DNA of 64,000 nucleotides from Nocardioides aromaticivorans (lineage in GTDB: Bacteria; Actinomycetota; Actinomycetes; Propionibacteriales; Nocardioidaceae). The position numbers were made by a program, and so were the translations under genes. How positions within the stretch are numbered: the stretch's first letter is position 1; every line of letters starts with the position of its first letter. Below the pieces are notes generated by a model. The model was not told the DNA's origin, searched no databases, and was given only the letters and a program-made list of their open reading frames with translations. Below, one piece after another: positions 51,204 through 59,374 of this stretch. The DNA is taken from the NCBI RefSeq assembly GCF_013408525.1, contig NZ_JACBZM010000001.1:2728001-2792000 (forward strand), given 5' to 3'.

Positions 51204-52493
51204 TCAGGCAGGCTCGGGGGCCGGCACTCCCATCCGGGTCAGGTGTCGTTCGGCGGCCCGGGCGGCGGGGTGGATCAGCACGGCGGCGAGGAGCACGATC
51301 GCGGCGATCACCAGCCAGCCCTGGGCACCCCAGTGCATGGCCAGGAAGGTGTAGAGGGCGGGCGCCCAGACCGTGCCGAGGGTGTAGCCGAGCTGGGAGA
51401 CGCCCTGGTACTCGCCGCGGCGGGCGGGGTCGGAGAGCTCGGCCTGCAGGCCCCACTCGCCGGCCGACTGGAAGAGCTCGGCGCCGGTGACCGTGACGTG
51501 GCCGACCCAGACCAGCACGATCGTCACCCAGCCGACGGTGTCGTGGGTGACCAGCACGATGCCGCAGGAGAGCACGAAGAAGAAGGCGCCGCGGCGCTGG
51601 GCGCGCAGCGAGTCGGCGACCGTGGTGATGCCGCGGGCCGCCGCCACCTGCAGCAGCACGGCCATCACGGTGTTGGTGCCGAACAGCCAGGCCAGCAGCA
51701 CGCGCGGGGCGTCGGTCTCCTCGACCAGCCACAGCGGGATCACCACGTTGAGGAGCACCTGGTGGGTGCCGAGGACGCCGCCGAGGACGGCCATGGCGAC
51801 GTAGCCGCGGTTGCGCAGGGCGCTGCGCTTGTCGCCCTTCCCGCCGTCCAGCACCGTCTCGAGGGCGGCCTCGAGTGGTGCCTCCTCGGTGTGGTGGATG
51901 ACGGACGGCATCCGGGAGACGAGGACGGCGTTGAGGACGAGGAGGGCGGCGGTGGCGACCGGGACGGCGCGGATCATGGCGTCGTCGTTGGTCGCGAGCG
52001 CGACGCCGGCGAGCAGCGCGCCGAGGGTGTAGCCGACATTGCGGGCCGCGCGGAAGTAGGCGTTGGAGGAGACCCGCTCCTCCCGCGGGAAGATGTCGAA
52101 GCGGTAGGCGTTGCGGGCGGACCGGCTCGTCGTCACGACCAGCTCGAGGACGACGAGCATCGCGACGAAGGTGGCGAAGCCGCCGACGGCGAGCCAGGCG
52201 AGGTAGAGCAGCGCCTCGACGAGCGAGGCGAGCGCCCAGACCCGCTTGGCGCCGAACCGGTCGCTGAGCTTGCCGAGCGGCACCGCGAGCAGGAAGGTGA
52301 CGGCTCCGGCGATCGAGAGGCCGAGGCCGACCCGGGCCGCGGAGAGCCCGACGATCTGGGTGAAGAAGACCGCGCTGCCGGTGAGGAAGACGCCGTCGCC
52401 GAACGCCGAGAGCACCGACTGCGCGGACAGCCGCCGGACCAGGGGAGTGGGGCCGGCCAGGCGGGCGATGCGGTCCGAGATATATCTTGACAT
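51204..52493 (-). CDS. MFS transporter 1, last gene of the glutathione-like operon
   Basis: 429 residues, twelve predicted helices. MFS signature GKLSDRFGAKRVWAL between helices 2 and 3. The C-terminal half has WLVEETDAPRVLLAWLFGTN and GHVTVTGAELFQSAGEWGLQ, both nearly repeated in the second MFS protein at 56027-57325, so the two are paralogues. The ATG at 52493 starts 10 nt after the hydrolase stop. The first codons ATG-TCA-AGA-TAT are rare for this genome and lie inside a palindrome. Export of a thiol conjugate is inferred from context. Confidence 0.87.
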   Translation of the reverse strand: MSRYISDRIARLAGPTPLVRRLSAQSVLSAFGDGVFLTGSAVFFTQIVGLSAARVGLGLSIAGAVTFLLAVPLGKLSDRFGAKRVWALASLVEALLYLAWLAVGGFATFVAMLVVLELVVTTSRSARNAYRFDIFPREERVSSNAYFRAARNVGYTLGALLAGVALATNDDAMIRAVPVATAALLVLNAVLVSRMPSVIHHTEEAPLEAALETVLDGGKGDKRSALRNRGYVAMAVLGGVLGTHQVLLNVVIPLWLVEETDAPRVLLAWLFGTNTVMAVLLQVAAARGITTVADSLRAQRRGAFFFVLSCGIVLVTHDTVGWVTIVLVWVGHVTVTGAELFQSAGEWGLQAELSDPARRGEYQGVSQLGYTLGTVWAPALYTFLAMHWGAQGWLVIAAIVLLAAVLIHPAARAAERHLTRMGVPAPEPA

Positions 52494-52506
52494 CAAGACA
52501 ATTCTA
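52485..52506 (-). promoter_or_regulatory. Palindrome over the MFS1 start codon with internal -10
   Basis: TCTTGA-TG-TCAAGA (minus strand; 52498-52485) is a perfect 14-bp palindrome containing the start ATG. TAGAAT at 52506-52501 is a plausible -10 exactly 7 nt before the ATG, and no ribosome-binding site is visible, so an internal leaderless transcript is possible. The half-site ATGTCAAGA is also present at the MarR gene start (55588). Confidence 0.6.
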
Positions 52507-53184
52507 CGCGCGCCGTCGGGCTCCTGTCGAACCATTTTCGGCGAGCCGCACCAGCCAGGCGAAGACCGCCGGCCCGGTGGGGTCCTGGGGAGCATCGTTC
52601 CAGAACAGCTCGGGGTGCCACTGCACGCCCAGGGCGGGGAGCGCCGGATCGGTCGCCTCGATCGCCTCGATCGTGCCGTCCATCGCCCACGCCGTCGCCC
52701 GCCAGTGCCGTCCGGGAGCTGCGACGGCCTGTCGGTGCAGGGCGGTGGTCGTCACGGCCGCGCCGACCAGGCCGTGCACCACGGAGCCGGGCCGTGTCGT
52801 CACGGCGTGGCCGGCCGCCGGCCGGCAATGGCCGGTCACGTCGTCGAGGACCCCGCCGAGGGCGACCGCCATCACCTGCAACCCGCGGCACGCGCCGAGC
52901 AGCGGTACGCCGGCGGCCACGACCGCGCGGACGAGCGCCGTCTCGTCCGCGTCGCGGGCGGGGTCCGCCCCGACGTCGTCGCCGCCGGTGAGCACCACGC
53001 CGTCGAGGACGTCCAGCAGGCCGGGCCCGGCGCCGGGAGGTACGACGACGGGCCGGCCCCCGCACGCGGTGACGGCGGCGGCGTACGCCGCGGCCGCGCC
53101 GTGCACCGGCAGCTCGCCGAACGGTCGCGGGACGAGCTGGTGGTGGCCGGCGATGCCGATCACCGGGCGTCGTACGCCGCTCAC
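52504..53184 (-). CDS. Class I glutamine amidotransferase-like gamma-glutamyl hydrolase (peptidase C26/PuuD type)
   Basis: 226 residues. The nucleophile Cys is in LLGACRGLQVMAVALGG and the His-Glu pair is in ALGVQWHPELFW; the oxyanion/substrate loop VLTGGDDVGAD is present. The family hydrolyses gamma-glutamyl bonds (PuuD, folate hydrolases). Start GTG 53184 overlaps the MAPEG stop (GTGA). In a glutathione operon it could remove the gamma-glutamyl group from thiol conjugates; that is inference from context. Confidence 0.85.
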   Translation of the reverse strand: MSGVRRPVIGIAGHHQLVPRPFGELPVHGAAAAYAAAVTACGGRPVVVPPGAGPGLLDVLDGVVLTGGDDVGADPARDADETALVRAVVAAGVPLLGACRGLQVMAVALGGVLDDVTGHCRPAAGHAVTTRPGSVVHGLVGAAVTTTALHRQAVAAPGRHWRATAWAMDGTIEAIEATDPALPALGVQWHPELFWNDAPQDPTGPAVFAWLVRLAENGSTGARRRA

Positions 53185-53576
53185 ATCGCGACGAGTGCCG
53201 TGACGCCGAGGGCGATGCCGGAGGCGTAGGTGAACATCGCCCCCGAGTCGCGCACCGGGCCGTGCGCGGCGAGGGTCTTCGCCGACAGCATCCCGTAGGC
53301 GTGCAGGAGGCGGGCTGCCGCGGCCACGATCGCCAGGGCGTCGAGCCACCACCCGTCGGTGAGCGTCGAGCAGACGACGAGCAGGACGACGAGGGTCGGC
53401 ACGTACTCGGCGGCGTTGCCGTGGGCGCGCTGGGCGATGAGCAGGCGGTCGGCCGGGTCGGTCGGCATCTGCGGCCCGTTCGCGCCGCGCATCGCGCGGT
53501 GTCGGGTGACGTTGGCGCCGAGGACGAACAGCAGGATGCCCATGAGGGCGATGCAGGTGATCACGGTGGTGCTCAT
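53181..53576 (-). CDS. MAPEG family membrane protein (microsomal glutathione transferase-like)
   Basis: 131 residues, four helices. MAPEG hallmarks: RAHGNAAEYVPTLVVLLVV (helix 2, with Glu and Asn) and the arginine in AARLLHAYGMLS. The family (PF01124) includes membrane glutathione S-transferases and leukotriene C4 synthase. Its overlap with gshB (ATGA) makes a glutathione-dependent role more credible than for an isolated MAPEG gene. ATG 53576. Confidence 0.9.
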   Translation of the reverse strand: MSTTVITCIALMGILLFVLGANVTRHRAMRGANGPQMPTDPADRLLIAQRAHGNAAEYVPTLVVLLVVCSTLTDGWWLDALAIVAAAARLLHAYGMLSAKTLAAHGPVRDSGAMFTYASGIALGVTALVAM

Positions 53577-54559
53577 GACGCGGCCATCACTTTCTGTCGG
53601 GTGGAGCTCTCGAGGTGGAGGAGCCGGCGCACGTACGCGCCGGACAGGTCGGTGCCGAGCAGGGCGTCGGCCTTGGCGGTGCCGCCGGGGCAGGTCACGT
53701 TGACCTCGATCAGGCGGCCGTCGATCACGTCGAGCCCGGCCATCGCGACGCCGTGCCGGGCGAGCAGCGGGGCGATTGCGGCGACGATGCGGCGGTCGGC
53801 GTCGTCGACGACCGCAGGCGCGGAGGGGGCGTCGATCCGGAAGTCGCCGGGCGACGGGTGGCGCAGCACCGCGCAGACCACCTCGCCGTCGAGCAGGAAG
53901 AGCCGCTTGTTCCCCTCCTGTACGGCGGCGAGGTACTCCTGCGCGACCACGTGCCGTCGTCCGCCGCCGGTCGCCGACTGGGCCAGCGCCAGCGCCGCAC
54001 CGTCGTCGCGGAGCAGCCACACGTCCAGGCCGCCGAAGCCGTCGACCGGCTTCACGACCGCGGCCCCGTGCGCGGCGACGAAGCGCCGCACCTCCGCCGG
54101 GTCGGCGGTCACGAGCGTCGCCGGGCAGAGCTCCGGGAAGTGCAGGGCGAGGAGCTTCTCCTGCAGGGCCCGCACCCCGGCGGGCCGGTTGACGACCCGG
54201 GTGCCCGCGGACTCGACGAGGTCGAGCAGGTGGGTGGTGCGCAGGTAGCGGTCGTCGACGGGCGGGTCGATGCGGAGCAGGACGAGCTGGACGGCGTCGG
54301 CGACGTCGACGACCTGCGGCGTGCCGAGCCGCGACCACGGGGTGCCGACCAGCCAGCGGTGGTCGGCCCCGCGGGCACGCGGCCCGAGGGTCACCGGCCT
54401 CGCGGTCGCGCGCACCCGGCCGGCGACCACCGAGAGGTCCTCGGGGGTGCAGACCCGCACGGCCACACCGAGGTCCTGGGCCGCCGCGACCAGCCCGACG
54501 GTCGCGTCGATGGACGGGTCCAGGCCGGCCCACGGGTCGGCGACGACGAGGATGCTCAT
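53573..54559 (-). CDS. gshB: Glutathione synthetase (GshB), ATP-grasp
   Basis: 328 residues, normal GshB length. It follows E. coli-type GshB segment by segment: LLRIDPPVDDRYL, VVNRPAGVRALQEKLLALHF, CPATLVTADP, the ATP-binding VVKPVDGFGGLDV, QEYLAAVQEGNKRLFLLDGE, DFRIDAPSAP and the Mg-binding GLDVIDGRLIEVNVTCPGG. It ligates gamma-glutamylcysteine and glycine. The Gly-rich loop DFRIDAPSAP replaces the usual RxNLAxGG, so loop chemistry or acceptor specificity may differ. ATGA overlaps with gshA and MAPEG. Confidence 0.9.
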   Translation of the reverse strand: MSILVVADPWAGLDPSIDATVGLVAAAQDLGVAVRVCTPEDLSVVAGRVRATARPVTLGPRARGADHRWLVGTPWSRLGTPQVVDVADAVQLVLLRIDPPVDDRYLRTTHLLDLVESAGTRVVNRPAGVRALQEKLLALHFPELCPATLVTADPAEVRRFVAAHGAAVVKPVDGFGGLDVWLLRDDGAALALAQSATGGGRRHVVAQEYLAAVQEGNKRLFLLDGEVVCAVLRHPSPGDFRIDAPSAPAVVDDADRRIVAAIAPLLARHGVAMAGLDVIDGRLIEVNVTCPGGTAKADALLGTDLSGAYVRRLLHLESSTRQKVMAAS

Positions 54560-55533
54560 GATGCCTCCCGGAGCACGTCGGGGTGCCAGTCGAGCAGGGC
54601 CAGGCCGCGCTCCACGTCGCCGGTCCCGGCCGCGGCCGCAGCCCAGTGGTCGGCGAGCCGCCGCTGCTCGCCCGCGAGCGAGGCGAGGGCGGTACGACGC
54701 CGGGCGTCGTCGTACAGGAGGGCGGCGAGGGCCTGCAGCAGCCTGCCGACGCGGCGGGTCGGCTGGGCGTCGGGGAAGCGGACCTCCAGGTAGCGCCCAC
54801 GGGGCCGGACGGGCGGGAAGAGGGTGCTGAGGTGGGCGGGGTCGCCGTCGACGAAGCGGGTCGCTCCCGCGGCGAACTGGGCGTAGGCGGCGACCGGGTC
54901 GTCGCCGTGGAGCAGCCGGTCGTCGAAGGCCGTGCGGCCGGGGTCGACGGCGAGCCAGGTGGTCAGCCGCCCGGTCGGACCGGTGCTGCGTGCCGTGGCC
55001 GCGGCGATGAAGGGGGCCGCCAGGAGCAGGAGCCGCCACTGCTCGCGGCCGGCCTGCCCGGGCCACCAGTCCAGGCAGGGCTGGGTCGAGGCGGTGGACC
55101 GCATCATCCGGCGTCCGGCCGGGCCGATCGTGTCGAGGTGGTGCTCCATGGCGTCGTACCGGGGAGTGCGGAGGTGGCGCGGTGTCGCCGGGTCCGCCGC
55201 CCGGACCGGGAGCGAGGAGAGGACGACGCCGTCGCCCTGCAGGTCGCGGGCGAGCGCGCAGGTCGCCGCGACGAGGTGGGTGCCGGCCTGCTCCGCCGAT
55301 GCGGCCGGCGGCAGGCTCAGCTCGACCTGGCCGCCCGGCTCGAACGCCAGCCAGGGCTCGTAGGGGCGCCCGGCGCTCGCGCGGCGCACCCGGTCGGGGG
55401 CGGCGCTGCTGCCGTTGAAGAGGTCGAGGGCGAAGAGCTCCTGCTCGACTGCGACCCGGGTGGTGCGGTGCCGCGGGCGGAACAGGCGGGCGACCTCGGC
55501 GGCGACCGGTGCGGTGCGGGTCTGGGTGTCCAT
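54556..55533 (-). CDS. gshA: Glutamate-cysteine ligase family protein (GCS2/EgtA-GshA type)
   Basis: 325 residues. GCS2 motifs: VAVEQELFALDLF with the two metal-binding Glu, AFEPGGQVELSLPPAAS and RMMRSTASTQPCLDWW. It is shorter than mycobacterial EgtA (about 430) and closest in outline to plant/proteobacterial-type GshA. EgtA is the alternative, but no egtB, egtC or egtD is adjacent, and gshB overlaps its stop, so gamma-glutamylcysteine for glutathione is the better reading. ATG 55533 has AGGAGAT upstream. First gene of the operon, divergent from marR. Confidence 0.85.
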   Translation of the reverse strand: MDTQTRTAPVAAEVARLFRPRHRTTRVAVEQELFALDLFNGSSAAPDRVRRASAGRPYEPWLAFEPGGQVELSLPPAASAEQAGTHLVAATCALARDLQGDGVVLSSLPVRAADPATPRHLRTPRYDAMEHHLDTIGPAGRRMMRSTASTQPCLDWWPGQAGREQWRLLLLAAPFIAAATARSTGPTGRLTTWLAVDPGRTAFDDRLLHGDDPVAAYAQFAAGATRFVDGDPAHLSTLFPPVRPRGRYLEVRFPDAQPTRRVGRLLQALAALLYDDARRRTALASLAGEQRRLADHWAAAAAGTGDVERGLALLDWHPDVLREAS

Positions 55534-55551
55534 GGCATCTCCTGATAAAGT

Positions 55552-55596
55552 AAGGCTGCCTGTCGATTATTGGAAGGTAGCCTGTCAATGTCAAGA
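55552..55596. promoter_or_regulatory. Divergent gshA/marR control region with 22-bp-spaced repeats
   Basis: AAGGCTGCCTGTCGAT (55552-55567) and AAGGTAGCCTGTCAAT (55574-55589) are direct repeats offset by 22 bp, two helical turns. GGCTGCC and GGTAGCC also form an imperfect inverted repeat. The region ends in ATGTCAAGA at the marR start codon, the same nine bases as at the MFS1 start. Probable MarR binding region for both directions. Confidence 0.6.
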
Positions 55597-56064
55597 GCCT
55601 CCGAGCAGCCGGATCTCGAGCGACCGCACTTCGAGCCGTTCATCGCGCTCGCGGACAAGTGCGCCCGGGCGCTGCGCAACGACATGCTCACGAGCGCGCA
55701 CGCCCGCGGCTTCACCGAGCTCGCGGGAGCCCACGACGCCGTCTTCGCGACCCTCCCGCCGGAGGGCGCACGAGCCGCTGACATGGCGACACGAGCGGGG
55801 ATCACCCGTCAGTCGATGGGCGAGGTGGTCCGCGACATGGCCCGGCTCGGGATCGTGGAGATGGTCCCGGACCCGTCCGACCGGCGCGCCAAGATCGTGC
55901 GGTACACCGACTACGGACGGAAGGTCGCCCAGGGCGGCTTCGACCACATCCTCGAGGTGGAGGACATGCTGCGTGAGGAGTTCGGCGAGGAGGACCTCGC
56001 CACGACCCGGCGCGTGCTCGCCCGGGTCAGGGAGCTGCTGGCTGGGTCTCCGGCTCCGGACTGA
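55588..56064 (+). CDS. MarR-family transcriptional regulator
   Basis: 158 residues. MarR winged helix: FATLPPEGARAADMATRAGI, TRQSMGEVVRDMARLGIVEM, then the wing PDPSDRRAKIVRYTDYGRKV. MarR proteins commonly respond to phenolic or electrophilic compounds. The start is ATG 55588 (GGAAGG 10 nt upstream); TTG 55570 is in frame. Divergent from gshA; tail-to-tail overlap of 38 bp with the second MFS gene. Probably controls the thiol operon and one or both transporters. Confidence 0.9.
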   Translation: MSRASEQPDLERPHFEPFIALADKCARALRNDMLTSAHARGFTELAGAHDAVFATLPPEGARAADMATRAGITRQSMGEVVRDMARLGIVEMVPDPSDRRAKIVRYTDYGRKVAQGGFDHILEVEDMLREEFGEEDLATTRRVLARVRELLAGSPAPD

Positions 56065-57325
56065 CCGGGAAGTGCTGGTCGCGGAAGCGCACGGCCAGCC
56101 CGAGCGACGGACCGGTCAGCACGGTGGCGGCGGTGACGATCGCGGCGATCACCAGCCAGCCCTCCTCGCCCCACTGCATCGCGAGGAAGGTGAACAGCGC
56201 AGGCGCCCACATCGAGCCCATCGCACGGCTGACGTCGGCGACGCCCTGGTACTCCCCGCGCCGCTTCGGGTCCATCAGCTCGGCCTGGAAGGACCAGCTC
56301 GCGCCGGAGATGAACAGCTCGGCGCCGGTCACCGTCACGTGGCCGAGCCACACCAGCAGCACGGTGACCAGGCCGACGGTCGAGTGGGTGACCAGCGTGA
56401 TCAGGCAGGACACGACGAAGAAGGCGGTCGAGATCCAGACGTAGCGCATCGCGTCGCGCAGGTCCTTCACCCCCTTCGACGTGTACGCCGGCAGGAAGAT
56501 GCACAGCACCGTGTTGGTCCCGAACAGCCAGGCCAGCAGCACGTGCGGTGCGTCCGTCGCCTCGACCAGCCACAGCGGGATCACCACGTTGAGCAGAGTC
56601 TGGTTGGTCCACAGGACGCCGAGGCAGAAGGTCACCAGGATCCAGCCCGGGTTGCGCAGCGGGCCGGGACCCGTCGGCCGCACCCGCGCCTCGCCGCTCG
56701 CGACGCGCAGGTCGTGCGGAGCCGCCGGCAGGCGCGCGATCCAGAACCCGTTGAAGCCCATCAGCACCGCCGCGAAGAGCGGCGACCAGCGGATCACCTC
56801 GAGGCTGTCGGTCGCCAGCGCGATGCCACCGATGATCGCGCCCAGGGTGAAGCCGAGGTTGAGCGAGGAGTAGAGGTAGGCCTGGGTCTCGACGCGCTCC
56901 TTCGGCGGGAGCACGTCGACCACGTAGGCCTGGTAGCTGGAGTGCCCGGCCGAGCCGAACAGCGCGAAGAACATGCCGACCGCGACGTACTCACCGAAGG
57001 AGCCGACGAAGGGCAGTGCCGCGAAGCAGGCCGCGCGGCCCCAGGTCGTCGCGGCCCAGACCCGCTTCGGGCCGAGCCGGTCGACCAGCCGGCCGGCGGG
57101 GTAGGCCATGAGGAACTCGGCGACGTTGACGATCGTCAGCGCGAGACCGACCTTGCTCGCCGACATCCCGACGACCTGGGTGAGGAAGACCGCGCTGCCG
57201 GTGTTGAACGCGCCCTCGCCCGTCGAGAAGAGGATCGACTGCGTGGCGAGGCGCCGCGACATCGGGGTCGGTGGGACCAGGCGCCGCCAGAACCCCTGCT
57301 TCGTCGCTTCGGCCGAGATGCTCAT
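56027..57325 (-). CDS. MFS transporter 2, paralogue of MFS1
   Basis: 432 residues, twelve helices. It shares with MFS1 (51204-52493) long near-identical blocks: WLVEATDAPHVLLAWLFGTN, GHVTVTGAELFISGASWSFQ, DPKRRGEYQGVADVSRAM and WLVIAAIV, in the same order. MFS signature GRLVDRLGPKRVWAA. ATG 57325 was chosen; GTG 57349 is an alternative. Overlaps marR by 38 bp at the 3' ends, divergent from menE. Substrate unknown. Confidence 0.87.
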   Translation of the reverse strand: MSISAEATKQGFWRRLVPPTPMSRRLATQSILFSTGEGAFNTGSAVFLTQVVGMSASKVGLALTIVNVAEFLMAYPAGRLVDRLGPKRVWAATTWGRAACFAALPFVGSFGEYVAVGMFFALFGSAGHSSYQAYVVDVLPPKERVETQAYLYSSLNLGFTLGAIIGGIALATDSLEVIRWSPLFAAVLMGFNGFWIARLPAAPHDLRVASGEARVRPTGPGPLRNPGWILVTFCLGVLWTNQTLLNVVIPLWLVEATDAPHVLLAWLFGTNTVLCIFLPAYTSKGVKDLRDAMRYVWISTAFFVVSCLITLVTHSTVGLVTVLLVWLGHVTVTGAELFISGASWSFQAELMDPKRRGEYQGVADVSRAMGSMWAPALFTFLAMQWGEEGWLVIAAIVTAATVLTGPSLGLAVRFRDQHFPVSPEPETQPAAP

Positions 57326-57362
57326 CGCCGGACATCTTCTCCCTGGCACTAGGTTTTGTCGC

Positions 57363-58427
57363 GTGGATTTCTGGGTCCCCGGCGGTTCTCCCGCCGATGT
57401 CGCCGCTCAGGCGCGCGCCTGGCTGGGTGGACCCGGCGACGTCCCGCTTCTCATCGCGACCTCGGGGTCCACGGGGACGCCGAAGCGGGTCGTGCTGCCA
57501 CGCGACGCCGTGCTCGCCTCGGTCCGCGCCTCGGCGGCCCGGCTGGGCGCGAGCGGACCGTGGGTGCTGGCCCTGCCTCCGTCGTACGTCGCCGGGGTGC
57601 AGGTCGTGCTCCGCTCGCTCGTCGCCGGCCACGAGCCGACCCTGCTCGAGCGGGACGGGTGGCCGGCCGGCGAGGGCTGGTTCACCTCGCTGGTCCCGAC
57701 CCAGCTGACCCGGATGCTCTCGTCGCCGGCGGACGTCGCGGCGCTGCGCCGCGCGCACACGGTGCTGCTCGGCGGCGGCCCGATCGGCGCCACGCTGCGC
57801 GCGCGGGCGGAGGAGGCCGGGGTGCACGTGGTCGCGACCTACGGCTCGGCCGAGACCGCCGGAGGGTGCGTGTACGACGGCGTCCCGCTCGACGGCGTCG
57901 CGGTCGCCCTCGGCGCCGGTGGCCGGGTGCGGATCGCCGGGCCCACCCTGTTCTCCGGGTACGACGGCCAGCCGGACCTGACCCGCGAGGTGCTCGTCGA
58001 CGGGTGGTTCCTGACGTCCGACGCCGGCCGCTTCGACGAGGACGGCCGGCTGGCGCTGATCGGCCGGCTGGACGACGTGATCGTGACCGGCGGGCTGAAC
58101 GTGCCGGGACCGGCGGTGGCGGAGCGGCTGCGCGCGCACCCGGCGATCGGGGAGGTCGAGGTGCTCGGCGTACCGGACGACGAGTGGGGCAACCGCGTCG
58201 TCGCCTTCGTCGTCCCCGGGTCCCCGGTGGCCGAGGAGGTCGACCAGCGACCGTCACGAGACCCCCGGCCGTCCGTCGACGAGCTCCGCGACTGGGTCGC
58301 CGGCGCCCACCCGCGGGCCTGGGCGCCGCGCCAGTGGGTGGTGCTCGACGCGATCCCGCTGCTGCCCAACGGCAAGCCCGACCGGCAGGCCCTCCGGGCG
58401 CTCGCCCTCGAGGACACCGCGTCGTGA
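57363..58427 (+). CDS. menE: o-Succinylbenzoate-CoA ligase MenE
   Basis: 354 residues, the short actinobacterial MenE form. AMP-binding motifs: LLIATSGSTGTPKRVVLPRD, ATYGSAETAGGCVYDG, TSDAGRFDEDG, GRLDDVIVTGGLNVPG and the catalytic Lys in LPNGKPDRQAL. It activates OSB with CoA. The start is GTG 57363; TAGGTT 7 nt upstream and no ribosome-binding site hint at a leaderless mRNA. Residues about 291-302 (EEVDQRPSRDPR) are encoded by a sequence matching the dispersed intergenic repeat. GTGA overlap with menC. Confidence 0.92.
   Translation: MDFWVPGGSPADVAAQARAWLGGPGDVPLLIATSGSTGTPKRVVLPRDAVLASVRASAARLGASGPWVLALPPSYVAGVQVVLRSLVAGHEPTLLERDGWPAGEGWFTSLVPTQLTRMLSSPADVAALRRAHTVLLGGGPIGATLRARAEEAGVHVVATYGSAETAGGCVYDGVPLDGVAVALGAGGRVRIAGPTLFSGYDGQPDLTREVLVDGWFLTSDAGRFDEDGRLALIGRLDDVIVTGGLNVPGPAVAERLRAHPAIGEVEVLGVPDDEWGNRVVAFVVPGSPVAEEVDQRPSRDPRPSVDELRDWVAGAHPRAWAPRQWVVLDAIPLLPNGKPDRQALRALALEDTAS
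58233..58268 (+). repeat. Dispersed-repeat relic inside menE
   Basis: These 36 bp match the intergenic repeat at 6113-6148 at 30 of 36 positions, including the unbroken ACCGTCACGAGAC. The segment is in frame and encodes a charged loop near the C-terminal domain of MenE. Confidence 0.7.
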
Positions 58428-59374
58428 AGGTCGTCGCCATCCCGATGCGCACTCGCTTCCGCGGCATCACCGTGCGGGAGGTCGCGCTGCTGCGCGGTCC
58501 CGCGGGCTGGGGGGAGTGGAGCCCGTTCCTGGAGTACCCCCCGGACGTCGCCGAGCCGTGGCTGCGCTGCGCCGAGGAGGCGATGGCGGGCGACTGGCCG
58601 GCGCCACTGCGCTCGTCGGTCCCGGTCAACGTCACCGTGCCCGCGGTCGGGCCCGAGCGCGCGCACGAGATCGTGCTCGCCGGCGGCTGCCGCACCGCGA
58701 AGGTGAAGGTCGCCGAGCCGGGCCAGACCACCGCCGACGACGAGGCGCGCGTCGAGGCCGTGCGCGACGCCCTCGGCCCCGGCGGCCACGTGCGCGTCGA
58801 CGCCAACGGCGGCTGGTCCGTCGACGAAGCGGTCGCCGCGATCGGCCGGCTGGACCGTGCCGCCGGCGGCCTGGAGTACGTCGAGCAGCCGGTCGCCTCC
58901 GTCGAGGACCTCGCCCGCGTCCGCCGCCGCGTCGACGTGCCGATCGCCGCGGACGAGTCGATCCGCCGGGCCGAGGACCCCTACCGCGTGCGGGACCTCG
59001 AGGCCGCCGACATCGCGGTGCTCAAGGTCCAGCCCCTCGGCGGGGTGCGCGCCTGCCTGGAGATCGCCGAGCGGATCGGGCTCCCCGTCGTCGTGTCCTC
59101 TGCGCTGGAGACCTCGGTCGGGATCGCGGCGGGGGTCGCGCTCGCCGCCGCCCTGCCGTCGCTGCCGCACGCGTGCGGGCTGGCCACGGTCCAGCTGCTC
59201 ACCGCGGACGTCGTGTCCGAGCCGCTCCTGCCCGTGGACGGGGCGCTGCCGGTACGACGGCCCGCGGTCGACGTACACAAGGTGGCGGGGGTGGGCGCGG
59301 CGCCGGATCGGGTCGCGCACTGGGAGGCCCGGCTCGCCGCCGTGCGGGCGTTGCGGGAGGATCGTCGGCCATGA
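58424..59374 (+). CDS. menC: o-Succinylbenzoate synthase MenC
   Basis: 316 residues; enolase-superfamily dehydratase making OSB from SHCHC. Catalytic lysine pair region CRTAKVKVAEPGQ, metal ligands in VRVDANGGW, YVEQPVAS and IAADESIRR, and the second lysine in VLKVQPLGGVRA. Start GTG 58424 overlaps menE; its stop overlaps menD by ATGA. In M. tuberculosis menC and menD are also near neighbours. Confidence 0.94.
   Translation: MKVVAIPMRTRFRGITVREVALLRGPAGWGEWSPFLEYPPDVAEPWLRCAEEAMAGDWPAPLRSSVPVNVTVPAVGPERAHEIVLAGGCRTAKVKVAEPGQTTADDEARVEAVRDALGPGGHVRVDANGGWSVDEAVAAIGRLDRAAGGLEYVEQPVASVEDLARVRRRVDVPIAADESIRRAEDPYRVRDLEAADIAVLKVQPLGGVRACLEIAERIGLPVVVSSALETSVGIAAGVALAAALPSLPHACGLATVQLLTADVVSEPLLPVDGALPVRRPAVDVHKVAGVGAAPDRVAHWEARLAAVRALREDRRP

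Noticed and set aside
54556..55533. Ergothioneine gene egtA
   Set aside because: Motifs are compatible, but the protein is much shorter than EgtA and overlaps gshB, with no egtB, egtC or egtD in the neighbourhood.
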